Source: JABDBL01 sp963845445 (lineage in GTDB: Bacteria > Cyanobacteriota > Vampirovibrionia > Obscuribacterales > Obscuribacteraceae). From it: 64,000 nt of DNA. The stretch covers positions 806,001-870,000 of the forward strand of contig CAWJSE010000003.1 of the NCBI GenBank assembly GCA_963845445.1. Direction: 5' to 3'. The first letter of the stretch is position 1. The number at the start of each line of letters is the position of its first letter. Under the pieces are notes generated by a model that was not told the DNA's origin, made no database searches, and saw nothing but the letters and a program-made list of their open reading frames with translations. Positions 53,001-62,634 of this stretch are shown one piece after another. A program made the translations under genes and the position numbers.

Positions 53001-56000
53001 GCAGTTTTTTCGTTATCTGTTTTAGCTTGGCTAAATCTTTGCTCTAATTCTTTTTGCGTTTGACCAAGCTGTTGATCACTGGTGTTGTGATTCGTCTGAG
53101 AGGCAAGGCGAAGTGCTTCTTGCACTTTTGCTTGTGTTTCAGGATTTTTGCCCTCGGTTAATATATTGCCGGTTGATTTAAGAAAATGTTCAGCAGCTGT
53201 TCTTTCCATATTGCGCAAAAATAATTCGGTCGCGGCCGCAGAATCTATTTGTCCCGGCGCTCTGGTTAAAACACCCATCCGCTCTAAATGAGGACTGAGT
53301 CCAGATCGTCTGCCGACAGCGCTCACTGCATCATGCACTTTATCCTTGCCCATGGTATAAAGAAACCAGGGAGTAGCAGCAGCAAATGTTGCTTGAGCAG
53401 GCGCTTGCAGCAACCTGGCAAAACCACGTGCTGCTTCTTCGCTTTCTTTGGCTGCTGCTATCTTTGCACCCGATAACCAGCTGCCAAATTTCAGCGCTGC
53501 CTTCTCTCCCGCTTCCAACACATGTTTGCCGGCTCCATAGACAAATACTGATCCACGGGCAAAAGCGGCTGCCCGTCCAAGCGCATATTGTTGAGTAGAA
53601 GCATTATTGAAAAAGCCGCCTGAGGCACCTAGTGCAATCTCGAAACTACCTTTTAAAGTCTGCTTTACCGCTTGCTCCATTGCTGATCTTGTTAAAGCCT
53701 TTGCACCAGACTTTATGGCAATGCTTATGGTAGCTCCGCCCATTAAAATGGGCGCAATGTCGACTGCTGCTTCCACAAATTTATGAGCAGCGTGCCATTT
53801 GGACTCTGAAGACTGCCAATTGGCAAGCTTGCTAGCTGGCACAAGATAGAGATTGCTACCGCTGACAATTGGGGCTAGAGCATCTGGTTTGTAATAGGCG
53901 ACATTTTCAGTTTTGCGATCTACTTCAGCAGCACCCATGTTATAAACATTACCGCTGTGCGCTTTGTGATAAGTTGTGATAGATTCAAGGCGAATCATGC
54001 CGCCGTGTTCTTTATCACTTTCGGGGACCTGCGTGGCATAGAAACGATTGCAAACAAGATTGTATTGCTTTCCCTTTGGACTGAGTGGTGGCAGCCCGTC
54101 GAATTTATCTTTGACAACGTCATTCCACATCGCAATCTGATTTAAATTGAGCGCCCTTACTAAAGGTTGCATCTCACTCTGTGTGCGCGCACTGTATCTA
54201 TCTATCCAGGCTTGCACGTTTTGCATTTGTGTAATAGCAGCTCGGTCAAACTTTGGAGTTTCCGGCAAGGTAACTTTGAAGCCGGCAATATGACCTTCGC
54301 TATCGCGCTGTATGCTGCCAATACCTTGTCGCTCAAATTGATCTATCGCCTGTTGCAGCCAGGCTTTATCGTTACTATTATAAATGTGACCAGAAAGTAA
54401 TTTCAACGATTCCATGGTGGCTGTCGCCTGGTTATGCAAATTAAGTAAAGGCGCTACAGCTGTTTCCCAGTCTAACCGCTTGCCGGCGGAATTATCTTTA
54501 TCTGGTTTATATTTCCAGCCTGGACGCTCAGCCAATGCCACCGCTCTATCTATTGCTTGCGCATCTGCTTTTTGCTGTGGTTTATCTAATACTGCTTGTG
54601 CCTTGCTGTTCCAGTGATCAGTATTGAAAATGAGGTCAATGTCGTTATTGCTTGGCAATTGGTCCGCCGCCACTTTTAGCTCAACTTTGGCTTCAGACAT
54701 AGCTGCCAATAATGCAGGACGAGCAAGATTATCTGGCAATGTAATGGGGCAGCCAGAAGGTATATTAGTGATGCCAGCGCGAGCAAATTCGTGCAATTTT
54801 TCAGTGGCATTAGCAGCAGCTCGTGCCATGGACTGGCGATACAGCGCTTCAGTTACCGGTCCGTAAATATGTGATTTAGCTTCTTCGGACAAAGCTGCTT
54901 GCATTGATTGGTCGGTAATCTGCTTACCCAATTCTTTCTGCAAATCTTGTATAGCTTGCTGATAAGCATCTGGCTGAGTATCATATTTAATCGGTTGGAA
55001 AGGCTGCTGCTGCTCGTCTTCCGTTAGCTCGTCTTCTGCTTGTTCAGCTCTGGGTGAGCCATCACCACTAGCAATACCATCACTTTGCGGTTTGCTTGGC
55101 GAAGACTGGCTTGCCGGGAGCACTCTCGGTAATCTAGTTCCTGTTTTTTCTGGCTTTGCTGCTCCACTGGCGTGAGCCGCGCCTTCTGGTTCACCGCCGC
55201 GAGCCATGCCTGCTGCAAAATCAGCTACTATCATAGCACTGACTACCAGTCCAGCTCCTTGCAAGGTACGTGCACCACCTTTTTTAACGCGCCCGGTGAG
55301 ATCGGCTACCCGCAAACGAGCGTAGAGCCTATCTAAGCCATCACCTTCATTTTTTAAAAGTTTATCCCTTTGCTCTTTTAGCTCTGCTTTTTTCCCTAAG
55401 TCTTCTTCTTTGGCTATTCTTTCTTCAAAGGCTTCGTTAATCTCACTGACAAAACGTCTTTCCCAATCCTCATAACGTTCTTTTCTCTGACAAGAGAGAT
55501 CTCTTGCATTCTTGATATCGATGCGGCCATCAGCACCTACTTCTAGATGATAAGAGCGCCGCGCAGTAACAACAGAAGTGCGCCCAGATGGAGTGAGATC
55601 GTGATCAGTTTGGGCAGCTACCTCGGCTGCTATTTCTTCATGTAAAGATCTTTCGTCTGCTCTTGCTAAAGCCAGTGCGAGTTCTTCTTGTTCTGCTACA
55701 CCAGATGCGCCACTGCTGCGCAGCGCAGCCAGTTCATTGACGCGATCCGCTCGTGTGACTATTTGGTCGACTTGCCGCAAGCCTTGCTCCACTTCGGCAT
55801 ATAATTTCAACGCTTCTGCCGGTTGATCTGCCACCGCGCCACTGGCTATTTTATGCAAGCGGTCGGCAGACACTTCCACTGTTGCCGTGACGCTGTCCAT
55901 AGGAATTTTCTCTTGACCGCTAGCTGTGATTACCACAAATTGGTCTGCAGTAGTGTAAGTGGGAGTAAACGTTCTGCCGTTTCGCGTGTCAGTAAATCGT

Positions 56001-59000
56001 ACCGCTACGGGCTGATCAGCAGCCAGTGCGGGACTAGAGACAACCTCAAGTTGCGTATACACAGGTTCGCCTTGCAGGGGTGTGCTGGCTACGAAATCAG
56101 CAATTGCTGTCTGAATTTGATCAACACTGATATTGCTAGGCTCTGCTGCTCGGGCACTATTCATGAAAGAGTGGCCAAATTCTGCGAAGCGTTCACTGCC
56201 ATTGCGAAATTGGGTAGTATTTAGGCGGTCAAGATACAAAGCAACTTTATTGATTGAAGTATTGGCTGTTACTTCATTAGAAGTAAAGTCCAGTGCCAAG
56301 TCTTCAACTAGAGGACTTACCAGTTCGTCAATCTGGTTAGATTGCATTTCCACTTCTCTGCCGCTGATATCAAATACCTTGGCAGAGATTGCCACTTTGC
56401 CACCGCTACCTACTTGGGCTTTAATTTCTTTTATACTTAACGGTCCCTTTTCTGTTTGCACAGTAACGGGCTGATCGAATCTGTAGCTGCCCACATATGT
56501 ACCTTTTTCAGGTTTACCTTTGGTATCAAATTTGCCCTTTACGCCAAGAGTAGACAGTTTCGGCCTTTCACCAGACGAGAAAGCTTCCTGGGTTAAAACT
56601 TTTGCTGCTTCTCTTTGATTCTTCAATTCATCAGGTTTTATATGCACAGTAGGCAGAGGGGCAGCACCATTTGCAGTACCAGTTCTATCTTCAGTTCCAG
56701 ACCTTTCTCCAGTTTCTTCTGCATCTCCAGCTCCTTCTCTTGAGCCTGGGCGGCCGGGCGGATCTGCGTGAGCAGGATCGCCTGGCGCGCCGTGAGCCGC
56801 ACTAGCACCGTGAAATACTTCTTGTATCTTTCTGTCCAACTCTTCATTAGAAGCTACCACTGTGGCATCCATGTCACCAGGCATTTGCGAACCAATCGCA
56901 GCTGCACGACCGTTCATTAATTGCCAGAAAATCTGCTCCTGAGCCTCTGCTAGATTAGCAGGATCACTGTATTTAGGATCTAATTGAATGACAATAGTAT
57001 TGAGATCGAGCCCGGTCGCTGGTTGATTACCAAACTCAATTTGTACAGGCCGGCCGGATAAATCCATACTGTCTGAAAATTCGTTATGATTCTCAGAAAT
57101 AAACTTGGCGAGACCTTCCTCCAATGCAAAGGCAGCATCATCTGGAGTAATAATTTGGTCTCCGTAGTCATGCCAGACACCGTTCATGGTGGTACGATAA
57201 GCCGTAGCAACTTCTGGTGTAACCGGCGACATTAACGTGGCAAACCCTCTTCGTCCTTCAGTCAATGCTGTTTGGGCTAAGTCGGCTGCTGAAGTTTCGT
57301 TGTGATTGGAAGGAACGCCCATATAACCAGTCCAGTCTGCTACGTTGCTAGGCGTCCAATTGGAACGCGTGTGGCGAAAAGCAAGACTCGAACCCATGGT
57401 TTGTTCATTCCAAGTCGGGTTAGAGCCCAAGATACTACCTGCTCGGTGATGAGCCGGATCACCGGAAATTTCACTGCCACCGCTACCTGTGTGGTCGCCT
57501 GCCGACGCAGTTCCGACAACACGAAACTCGCCGCTACTTTGACCATTGAGTGAACGCACTACATCTGCAGCACGAACGTGAGCTTGGTCATAAGTAGCAA
57601 CATTTTCTATACGAATACCATGTTGACTTGCAGCTGCACGGACTTTATTGAGACCCTCACTATGAGCACCCAGTGTACCGTATACAACTTCTGCATTCTC
57701 CTTCACTTTGCCCTTTAGTCTTGCTAGTTTGCTTGATATTTCTACCTCGCCTTTAGATCCTGTATAATGAGCATCGTCCAGAAGGACAAAAGTCTTACCT
57801 TTGCATTCTTCGTTTGTCATCTTTTGCGCTTGATCAAAGGTTACAAACTGGCTATCGTGTTCCGCACCTGCTAACCCATTAGCTACTCGATACAAATGAG
57901 CAATATGATTACTGGAATCTGTTCTATAGACGCCCCCGGTTCTAGAACCACCACTAATAAAAATTATGTCTTTAGAGATATCCTCTGGGCTACCCCCTTT
58001 GCCAGCAGTAATATGACTATGCAGTGTACGTGCATGGTCTATCATCTCGCTTGGGTTTAAGACTGCGATTGTATGTGACATCACATGAGCAGCTAATTGG
58101 GCAGAATTTGCTCTGGAAGAGCTCACTTTTCTTCCGGACCATTGATCGAAGTACATCATGGACCGTAGAGCTCGCCGCTCACTGCTGCAGTTATTAGCTT
58201 GCGTTATGCGGGCGTGTAAAAATTCAGATTCTGCCTGCACCCCGCGAACCGTCTTACAATCTGGCTTAATTTCAACTTTAGAAGCGTCTCCCGCGTTTGC
58301 TAGCATGGTGTCCAGCTTTTGTTTAGTCTGAGCGCGACCAGCTTCTCCGGCTGCAAGATCCAAATAATTTATGCCTGCATCAAAATCTAGTATTTTTTCC
58401 GATCGGTAAACATCAGCTGATTGATGCAAAGCTGCTAGCGTTCTACCCCAAGACTGTTGCAGTTGGGCGGGAGCATCATCAGGCAATGTCGGAGCCTTAT
58501 TTAAATTGCTGAAAAGCACAACTTTCTGGTTTTGGGGCAGGGAATCCCCCGGCTTCAACTCACGTATATTAAGCGCTATGCCGGTTTGCTTGCGGAATTC
58601 ATAAGCAGCTGATCGCGCTGCCGTGTCATTGGCAAAACAGACAGCGGTTATAACCTGCGTTTCTCGTCTTCTATTGCCTCGTGTAGTCTCTTTTCCCACC
58701 CACCCGGCTTTGCTGCGCAAATCAGCAGCCACTTCTTTCAATTGCTGATGCCAGCCATCAGCGGATAAATATGGTGCACGATCCGTCAGCAATTGCAGAG
58801 CTAATGCACGCTGACTGCCAATATAATTTCCCAGCAAGCCTTCCATGTATTTTGCGTCCAGGGGCTTGCCATCGAGACGATTAGCTATGGCGTTTGCATA
58901 ATTTTCGCTGGATTGCAAACCAGGTATCGGATTGGCAGCGTCTCTAGCTGCTAATCTTCTGCTTAAGCAGTTGCGCAGCCAATTAAGATCTTCGTGGTTC

Positions 59001-60856
59001 AACCGCTCAATTGGCCATTCTTTGGTCATATCAGGCCGTCCATCATTAGGACGGCGAGTTGTTAGTTGCTTTAAAAGGTCGCCTTGTAAAGCACTCCATT
59101 GCTCAGGAGTGATTTTTGCGTCCTTTGCGTTTTTCGTAAGCCGGGTTTCTGCTTCTTTCAAAAATCTCATTACTAGATCTGCTCGGCGATCAGCAGGTGC
59201 GTCCTGTTTTAATGCCGATAGAGAATCGGCCAATAACTTAAAGTCCGCATCATTTAAACTTTTCAGATCTATATCAGAGCAGGTAGAGGCTATGCTGATG
59301 CACCGTTCTTTTCTTTGCTCGATCGGTTTGCGCGCTATGTCAATCCATGAGTGGATGAGTTCTCCACGCCCACTCATCTCTAAGTCCTGACTGGCGCGTT
59401 GTTGGGCTGCATTAAATAATCTTTCCCTTAACTGTTTTCTTTCTGCTTCTGTAGGCAGAGTTTGCAATCGCTCATTGGTAGCAGACTTTATCACTCTGCT
59501 AAGCAATTCTTGGTCTAAAGTAGAAAGGTCCTGGTTGCTATTAGCCATTTGCCAGGCGAGATGGTCTAAGTGCTTTAGAAGTTCGCCCTGTGCAGCGTTC
59601 CCAACTCCGGGACGCCTACCAGCCTCTTTCAAAAATTTAAGTGCTAATTCTAAACGACTACCCGCAGATGCATCCTGTCTTTGTGCTGACAGAGAATTTG
59701 CCAATAATTTAAAGTCTGCGTCGTTTAAACTTTTTAGATCCTGAGATGAACAGACAGAGGCTATACTTACGCACCGTTCTTTTCTTTGCTCGATCGGCTG
59801 GCGCGCTATGTCAATCCATGAGCGAATAAATTCCCCACGCCCAACCGGCTCTAAGCCCTGGTTTGCGCGCTGCTGAGCTGCAGCAAACAATCTTTCTCTT
59901 AATTGTTGTCTTTCTGTTTCTGTGGGTAAAGCCTGTAATCTCTCATCTGTAGTAGACTTCATCACTCTAGTAAACAATTCTTGGTCTAAAGTAGATAGAT
60001 CCTGATTGCTATTTGCTATTTGCCAGGCAATATGATCCTGCATTTGGACAGTTCTTATTAAAGCATTGCCGATAGGCGAATTTTGATCATCGAGTGCCCG
60101 CCATATTGAATATAGATCCTTTAACTCCTGCGTTTTACCTGCTTCTTCTGCTATATGAATTCTATCCATAAGCTGGTCTGTGAGGTCCTGGCGAATGCTT
60201 TCGGCTGTAATAGGCCTACTAAAAGTAATTCTGCTGACTGCCTCACTAAAATTGGCTGCTCGTGTGGCATCGCCAGGACTACCGCGCAGTGTATTTTGCG
60301 TCTGAAAAACGTCTAAAGCTTGAGATATTGATAGACCCCTATTTGCTCTAATAATTTCCAAGACAGGACGCACATCCTGGGCATGGTCATTAATGATCCG
60401 GTTGTCTCCCATACGTGTGTCGGGGACACCACGCACTTTCATAACTACTGCACAAACTATGGACTCTTTTGGGTTTAAGTCGGTTACTCTACGTATCCAG
60501 ACAGCGCGCTCTATCAATTCGCGATCTTGTACAGTCGTGCCGTCGCCTAGTTTCAATTCATGCAGAGCAGCGCTATCGCGCCGGCTAATCCTAGTATCAT
60601 CATCGCTACCCCTAGTAGCGCTCCCTCTGCCATCAGAACCAGACCCGATAATCACGCGAGGAAAGCTAGTCCCCGCTGCTGATCCGCCAGGATCGCCCAC
60701 ATCGCCAGGGACAGCCGTGCCGGTGGCAGTAGTAGGGCCTTTACCTTTGTCTCTATCCGAATCTACTTCGCCGTGCATTTTCCGGCTGGCATCAGTGCCA
60801 ACTGGCGAGTCTTTTTTTTCATCTGCATCGTCGTCTCCATCAGGTGGCAGAGCCAT
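50018..60856 (-). CDS. giant multidomain protein, 3612 aa
   Basis: A single uninterrupted frame of 3612 codons. Residues 1-100 are Gly/Asp/Ser low complexity. A unit of about 130 residues is tandemly duplicated with a 160-residue offset (about 272-400 and 432-560; both copies contain ANSNQDLSTLDQEL and SLNDADFKLLA). Residues about 960-1100 resemble a phosphoribosyltransferase: FISGGSRTGG, then TFVLLDDAHYTGSKG. Later come charged coiled-coil stretches, a hydrophobic helix near 1870, Pro/Gln linkers, hydrophobic segments near 2370, and from about 2650 to the end HEAT-like helical repeats (SAEVRETALKALEKLHPHNT). No N-terminal signal peptide. GGGGTGAT precedes the ATG. Function unknown; a surface, scaffold or effector role is speculative. 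Confidence 0.85.
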   Translation of the reverse strand: MALPPDGDDDADEKKDSPVGTDASRKMHGEVDSDRDKGKGPTTATGTAVPGDVGDPGGSAAGTSFPRVIIGSGSDGRGSATRGSDDDTRISRRDSAALHELKLGDGTTVQDRELIERAVWIRRVTDLNPKESIVCAVVMKVRGVPDTRMGDNRIINDHAQDVRPVLEIIRANRGLSISQALDVFQTQNTLRGSPGDATRAANFSEAVSRITFSRPITAESIRQDLTDQLMDRIHIAEEAGKTQELKDLYSIWRALDDQNSPIGNALIRTVQMQDHIAWQIANSNQDLSTLDQELFTRVMKSTTDERLQALPTETERQQLRERLFAAAQQRANQGLEPVGRGEFIRSWIDIARQPIEQRKERCVSIASVCSSQDLKSLNDADFKLLANSLSAQRQDASAGSRLELALKFLKEAGRRPGVGNAAQGELLKHLDHLAWQMANSNQDLSTLDQELLSRVIKSATNERLQTLPTEAERKQLRERLFNAAQQRASQDLEMSGRGELIHSWIDIARKPIEQRKERCISIASTCSDIDLKSLNDADFKLLADSLSALKQDAPADRRADLVMRFLKEAETRLTKNAKDAKITPEQWSALQGDLLKQLTTRRPNDGRPDMTKEWPIERLNHEDLNWLRNCLSRRLAARDAANPIPGLQSSENYANAIANRLDGKPLDAKYMEGLLGNYIGSQRALALQLLTDRAPYLSADGWHQQLKEVAADLRSKAGWVGKETTRGNRRRETQVITAVCFANDTAARSAAYEFRKQTGIALNIRELKPGDSLPQNQKVVLFSNLNKAPTLPDDAPAQLQQSWGRTLAALHQSADVYRSEKILDFDAGINYLDLAAGEAGRAQTKQKLDTMLANAGDASKVEIKPDCKTVRGVQAESEFLHARITQANNCSSERRALRSMMYFDQWSGRKVSSSRANSAQLAAHVMSHTIAVLNPSEMIDHARTLHSHITAGKGGSPEDISKDIIFISGGSRTGGVYRTDSSNHIAHLYRVANGLAGAEHDSQFVTFDQAQKMTNEECKGKTFVLLDDAHYTGSKGEVEISSKLARLKGKVKENAEVVYGTLGAHSEGLNKVRAAASQHGIRIENVATYDQAHVRAADVVRSLNGQSSGEFRVVGTASAGDHTGSGGSEISGDPAHHRAGSILGSNPTWNEQTMGSSLAFRHTRSNWTPSNVADWTGYMGVPSNHNETSAADLAQTALTEGRRGFATLMSPVTPEVATAYRTTMNGVWHDYGDQIITPDDAAFALEEGLAKFISENHNEFSDSMDLSGRPVQIEFGNQPATGLDLNTIVIQLDPKYSDPANLAEAQEQIFWQLMNGRAAAIGSQMPGDMDATVVASNEELDRKIQEVFHGASAAHGAPGDPAHADPPGRPGSREGAGDAEETGERSGTEDRTGTANGAAPLPTVHIKPDELKNQREAAKVLTQEAFSSGERPKLSTLGVKGKFDTKGKPEKGTYVGSYRFDQPVTVQTEKGPLSIKEIKAQVGSGGKVAISAKVFDISGREVEMQSNQIDELVSPLVEDLALDFTSNEVTANTSINKVALYLDRLNTTQFRNGSERFAEFGHSFMNSARAAEPSNISVDQIQTAIADFVASTPLQGEPVYTQLEVVSSPALAADQPVAVRFTDTRNGRTFTPTYTTADQFVVITASGQEKIPMDSVTATVEVSADRLHKIASGAVADQPAEALKLYAEVEQGLRQVDQIVTRADRVNELAALRSSGASGVAEQEELALALARADERSLHEEIAAEVAAQTDHDLTPSGRTSVVTARRSYHLEVGADGRIDIKNARDLSCQRKERYEDWERRFVSEINEAFEERIAKEEDLGKKAELKEQRDKLLKNEGDGLDRLYARLRVADLTGRVKKGGARTLQGAGLVVSAMIVADFAAGMARGGEPEGAAHASGAAKPEKTGTRLPRVLPASQSSPSKPQSDGIASGDGSPRAEQAEDELTEDEQQQPFQPIKYDTQPDAYQQAIQDLQKELGKQITDQSMQAALSEEAKSHIYGPVTEALYRQSMARAAANATEKLHEFARAGITNIPSGCPITLPDNLARPALLAAMSEAKVELKVAADQLPSNNDIDLIFNTDHWNSKAQAVLDKPQQKADAQAIDRAVALAERPGWKYKPDKDNSAGKRLDWETAVAPLLNLHNQATATMESLKLLSGHIYNSNDKAWLQQAIDQFERQGIGSIQRDSEGHIAGFKVTLPETPKFDRAAITQMQNVQAWIDRYSARTQSEMQPLVRALNLNQIAMWNDVVKDKFDGLPPLSPKGKQYNLVCNRFYATQVPESDKEHGGMIRLESITTYHKAHSGNVYNMGAAEVDRKTENVAYYKPDALAPIVSGSNLYLVPASKLANWQSSESKWHAAHKFVEAAVDIAPILMGGATISIAIKSGAKALTRSAMEQAVKQTLKGSFEIALGASGGFFNNASTQQYALGRAAAFARGSVFVYGAGKHVLEAGEKAALKFGSWLSGAKIAAAKESEEAARGFARLLQAPAQATFAAATPWFLYTMGKDKVHDAVSAVGRRSGLSPHLERMGVLTRAPGQIDSAAATELFLRNMERTAAEHFLKSTGNILTEGKNPETQAKVQEALRLASQTNHNTSDQQLGQTQKELEQRFSQAKTDNEKTACAIALLQCAHARAQQDKTASRQSQEGGPYQPGKQYLLAKLEQKQSSAPDTRFAAASALFQSGDLTHQEFVWECDRALKAGNASKELQMQALLGEAICTAAARAKEGQGSPQEQYEYASRSFGVRSQDLEQRLVAVAGGKGDPDLRAFAGSLLHAINRSDQAECANLIGETVQSWQAHKGEAGSFAQSFLDKMQTNLNYSPTRGQSMEEIQTARMQQFSAAATLLAIKGESAILSLNGKSIDTERIRNALADCVSPNLTAIAPQAAALLLRDNGGSLPLAQADSVRRQCVSMLYGDNNQANFTSKLAVVSMIPQLSRGANVEEISSMVRALSSIIIPAKENSNYAAGLPDLRRDAVTALATINCQLANTAIERLLTSGTLDPSAEVRETALKALEKLHPHNTSQILTTYLKNEHDLGLRETARSMLGQQNMRNDPSPVGASVLTANSQLAQDPAALQTEFTNHRTEEWFKTNFPDLLNDNFMAKVREALPSYMSANEHFAQLTVSDSSLGASLERMYDGHQTFDYADPFVTPEKRISYQVKNLSVDYQQSIDTLKRWAKGEFKPEEAQGAAGTLKATREEACRAIARLIERDGRAGNGLPLLREWDRQKTAADLARALAEMCRPGGTGGLEARKQAGGYLLSLLQNNNVNPQAKCELLRGLMNLYQPAEHAVISRDEASKICSLALESHRKLGAMPEETAEPKRANYPQQWHYDKAHARWESDKKYSRDFQVLSAELLVNIHMNRQDGVPLISRIAQESKDPYIKARFQEYAARLDGGVEIAYLAKHKSKVSDTVTPLDIRASNIVTAVSQANSHPGQLRAARHAVDVIFDNMSGLRLNQSHANEPLLTALRQGLHSDEERVRLASAYALTTASDISLAREGIDAINDLSRFGKLASVRQDAASRLKIINREVNNNISDIELRIQRIREARKIAAKDPARRDDRETAILARFKTSNRSFDDLERRQGQLLAGWTLFRTAINKSASETSQRYAQR
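59270..60045 (-). repeat. tandem duplication inside the giant gene
   Basis: Two segments with a 480-base offset share long identical runs, for example CACCGTTCTTTTCTTTGCTC at about 59300 and 59772. The offset is a multiple of three, so the frame is kept. Confidence 0.85.
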
Positions 60857-60934
60857 ATGAAAATCATCACCCCTTGGATGCTGGCTTTGAGTGACATTTC
60901 GTCACTTCTTAAATCCCGAAAACTAAGCTCAAAT

Positions 60935-60992
60935 TGCTCACTCCCCAATTTTAGAGAGCAATTGTGAGAAATCAAGGGGATATTTGTGAGCA
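60935..60992 (-). promoter_or_regulatory. promoter and possible operator of the giant gene
   Basis: Minus-strand -35 TTGATT (60975-60970), 16-base spacer, -10 TAAAAT (60953-60948). An inverted repeat TGCTCAC (60935-60941) / GTGAGCA (60986-60992) brackets this promoter, with CCCC/GGGG inside each arm. The leader also holds a GTGAC/GTCAC hairpin near 60891-60905. Confidence 0.5.
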
Positions 60993-61063
60993 AAAAGTGA
61001 GATGGGCGCCACGCAAAGAAAGCACCGGGAAAGGTTTAGACCGGAAAAGCGGCTGCGGAAGGA

Positions 61064-62230
61064 TTACCCGCCTATTAAATCAGCTACATCCATGCCACGC
61101 AAACTTAAGCTTATTTTGTGCTCACGAGGAGAGAATTTTTTGATAATTGCTTTGAGTTCCTGTCCCACGTGGACAATTTCTTCGGGTTTGATGTTTGGAG
61201 TTTCAGACATTTCTACCGTTGGCAACAAAGCATCCACACCTGGATAAATCTGCACAAAAGCACCAAAAGTTTGAATTTTACGCACCGTACCTTTTACTAC
61301 TTGTCCTTCATGGAATTTTTCTTCTATTTCTTTCCAAGGATCTGGCTGCATCTGTTTCAAGCTAAGGCTAATATGTCCCTTTTCTTGATCCACTTTCAAT
61401 ACTTTAGTAGTGACAGTGTCACCAACTTTAAGCACATCGGAAGGATGCGATACTCGCTCCCACGATATTTCAGAAATTGGTAACAAACCATCTAAACCAC
61501 CTAGATCAACGAAGGCACCGAAGTCTGCTATACGAACTATTTCGCCCGTTACCACCTGACCTGATTGCATTGTATTTAAAATCTTTTCGCGTTGAGCAGC
61601 TTTTTCTTCTTGTATAGCCATGCGCTGACTCAAGATTAGCTTGTTACGTTTCAGATCAGTTTCCAGAATTTTCATTGGTATTTCCAAACCAATTAATTCT
61701 TCCGGAGTTGTGCCACGGACGCGTAATTGACTGGCTGGCACAAAGCCACGCAAGCCATATATATCTACTACTACGCCGCCCTTAACCACAGCAGAAATTT
61801 TTGCTCTAATGGTTTCGTCGTTTTTCTTGTGATTTTCAAGCAAGACCCAGCCGCGCGCCTGAGCAACACGCTTTAGTGAAAGGGTCAATTGACCATTTTC
61901 ATTTTCTTCGCGCAGAATATAAAACTCGAAACGTTCTCCGACTTTGACAATGTCATCAACTTTGTCGATTGGCGAATTTGATAGTTCTTTTACGGGTACA
62001 AAGCCTTCCGATTTGCTGCCCACATCTACTAGAATTCCGTCTCTCTCAATTCGAACCACAATGCCACTTACTATGTCGCCTTGCTCAAACTTCATGCTTA
62101 AGCTTTCGCTTAATAATTGCTCGAATTCAGATCTAACTGTTTCTGATGTTGAGATTTCTCCTACTTGTTTTTCAGTCACTCGAATATTTGCTCCTGTACT
62201 CTCTTTCTCCAGGACGTTTCGCATGCGCAA
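61064..62230 (-). CDS. rpsA: 30S ribosomal protein S1
   Basis: Four S1 (OB-fold) domains: about residues 49-115 (GDIVSGIVVRIERDGILVDV), 132-200 (VVKGGVVVDIYGLRGFVPAS), 217-285 (GQVVTGEIVRIADFGAFVDL) and 302-370 (GQVVKGTVRKIQTFGAFVQI). The 388-residue size and LSLKRVAQARGWVLLENHKK resemble cyanobacterial-type S1 rather than the six-domain proteobacterial form. It binds mRNA leaders and the 30S subunit in initiation. The frame opens at TTG 62230 (GAGG 9 bases upstream); ATG 62224 is the alternative. Confidence 0.93.
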   Translation of the reverse strand: MRMRNVLEKESTGANIRVTEKQVGEISTSETVRSEFEQLLSESLSMKFEQGDIVSGIVVRIERDGILVDVGSKSEGFVPVKELSNSPIDKVDDIVKVGERFEFYILREENENGQLTLSLKRVAQARGWVLLENHKKNDETIRAKISAVVKGGVVVDIYGLRGFVPASQLRVRGTTPEELIGLEIPMKILETDLKRNKLILSQRMAIQEEKAAQREKILNTMQSGQVVTGEIVRIADFGAFVDLGGLDGLLPISEISWERVSHPSDVLKVGDTVTTKVLKVDQEKGHISLSLKQMQPDPWKEIEEKFHEGQVVKGTVRKIQTFGAFVQIYPGVDALLPTVEMSETPNIKPEEIVHVGQELKAIIKKFSPREHKISLSLRGMDVADLIGG

Positions 62231-62634
62231 TCTATATTACCTCGCCTGGTCTTGTTAACAACCCATTACCCATTGCCGCTGCAAGCAGTCTTATCCAATA
62301 GTCATTATAGATTGCCGAGAAGCAATCTGCCTTTAAGACCATCGCTGTGTGTCAGTGCAGCTAAGACAATATAGGATACAAGGCAAGAGCTGGGTTAGCA
62401 AGTGCCTACAGCATTTGCGAAGATTTTGTATAGATTGAAAAATAAGATCTAAAGCCAAAATAATTTAAATCTTTATATTTTCATAGCAATTTATATATAC
62501 GATAGATTGCTAATAAATAGTACAACCAAGAAGTTTTAACCTCGCTGCAAGTAAAGTTTAAGTATGCGAAGGTTGTTGATGGTCTTATAATTTACTTGTT
62601 TGGTGGCAGATGGCTTTCAATTAAGGTAGGGTTC
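62231..62634. other. gene-less stretch between S1 and the 62.6 kb gene
   Basis: Divergent promoter region, AT-rich from about 62430. No gene or clear structure. Confidence 0.5.
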
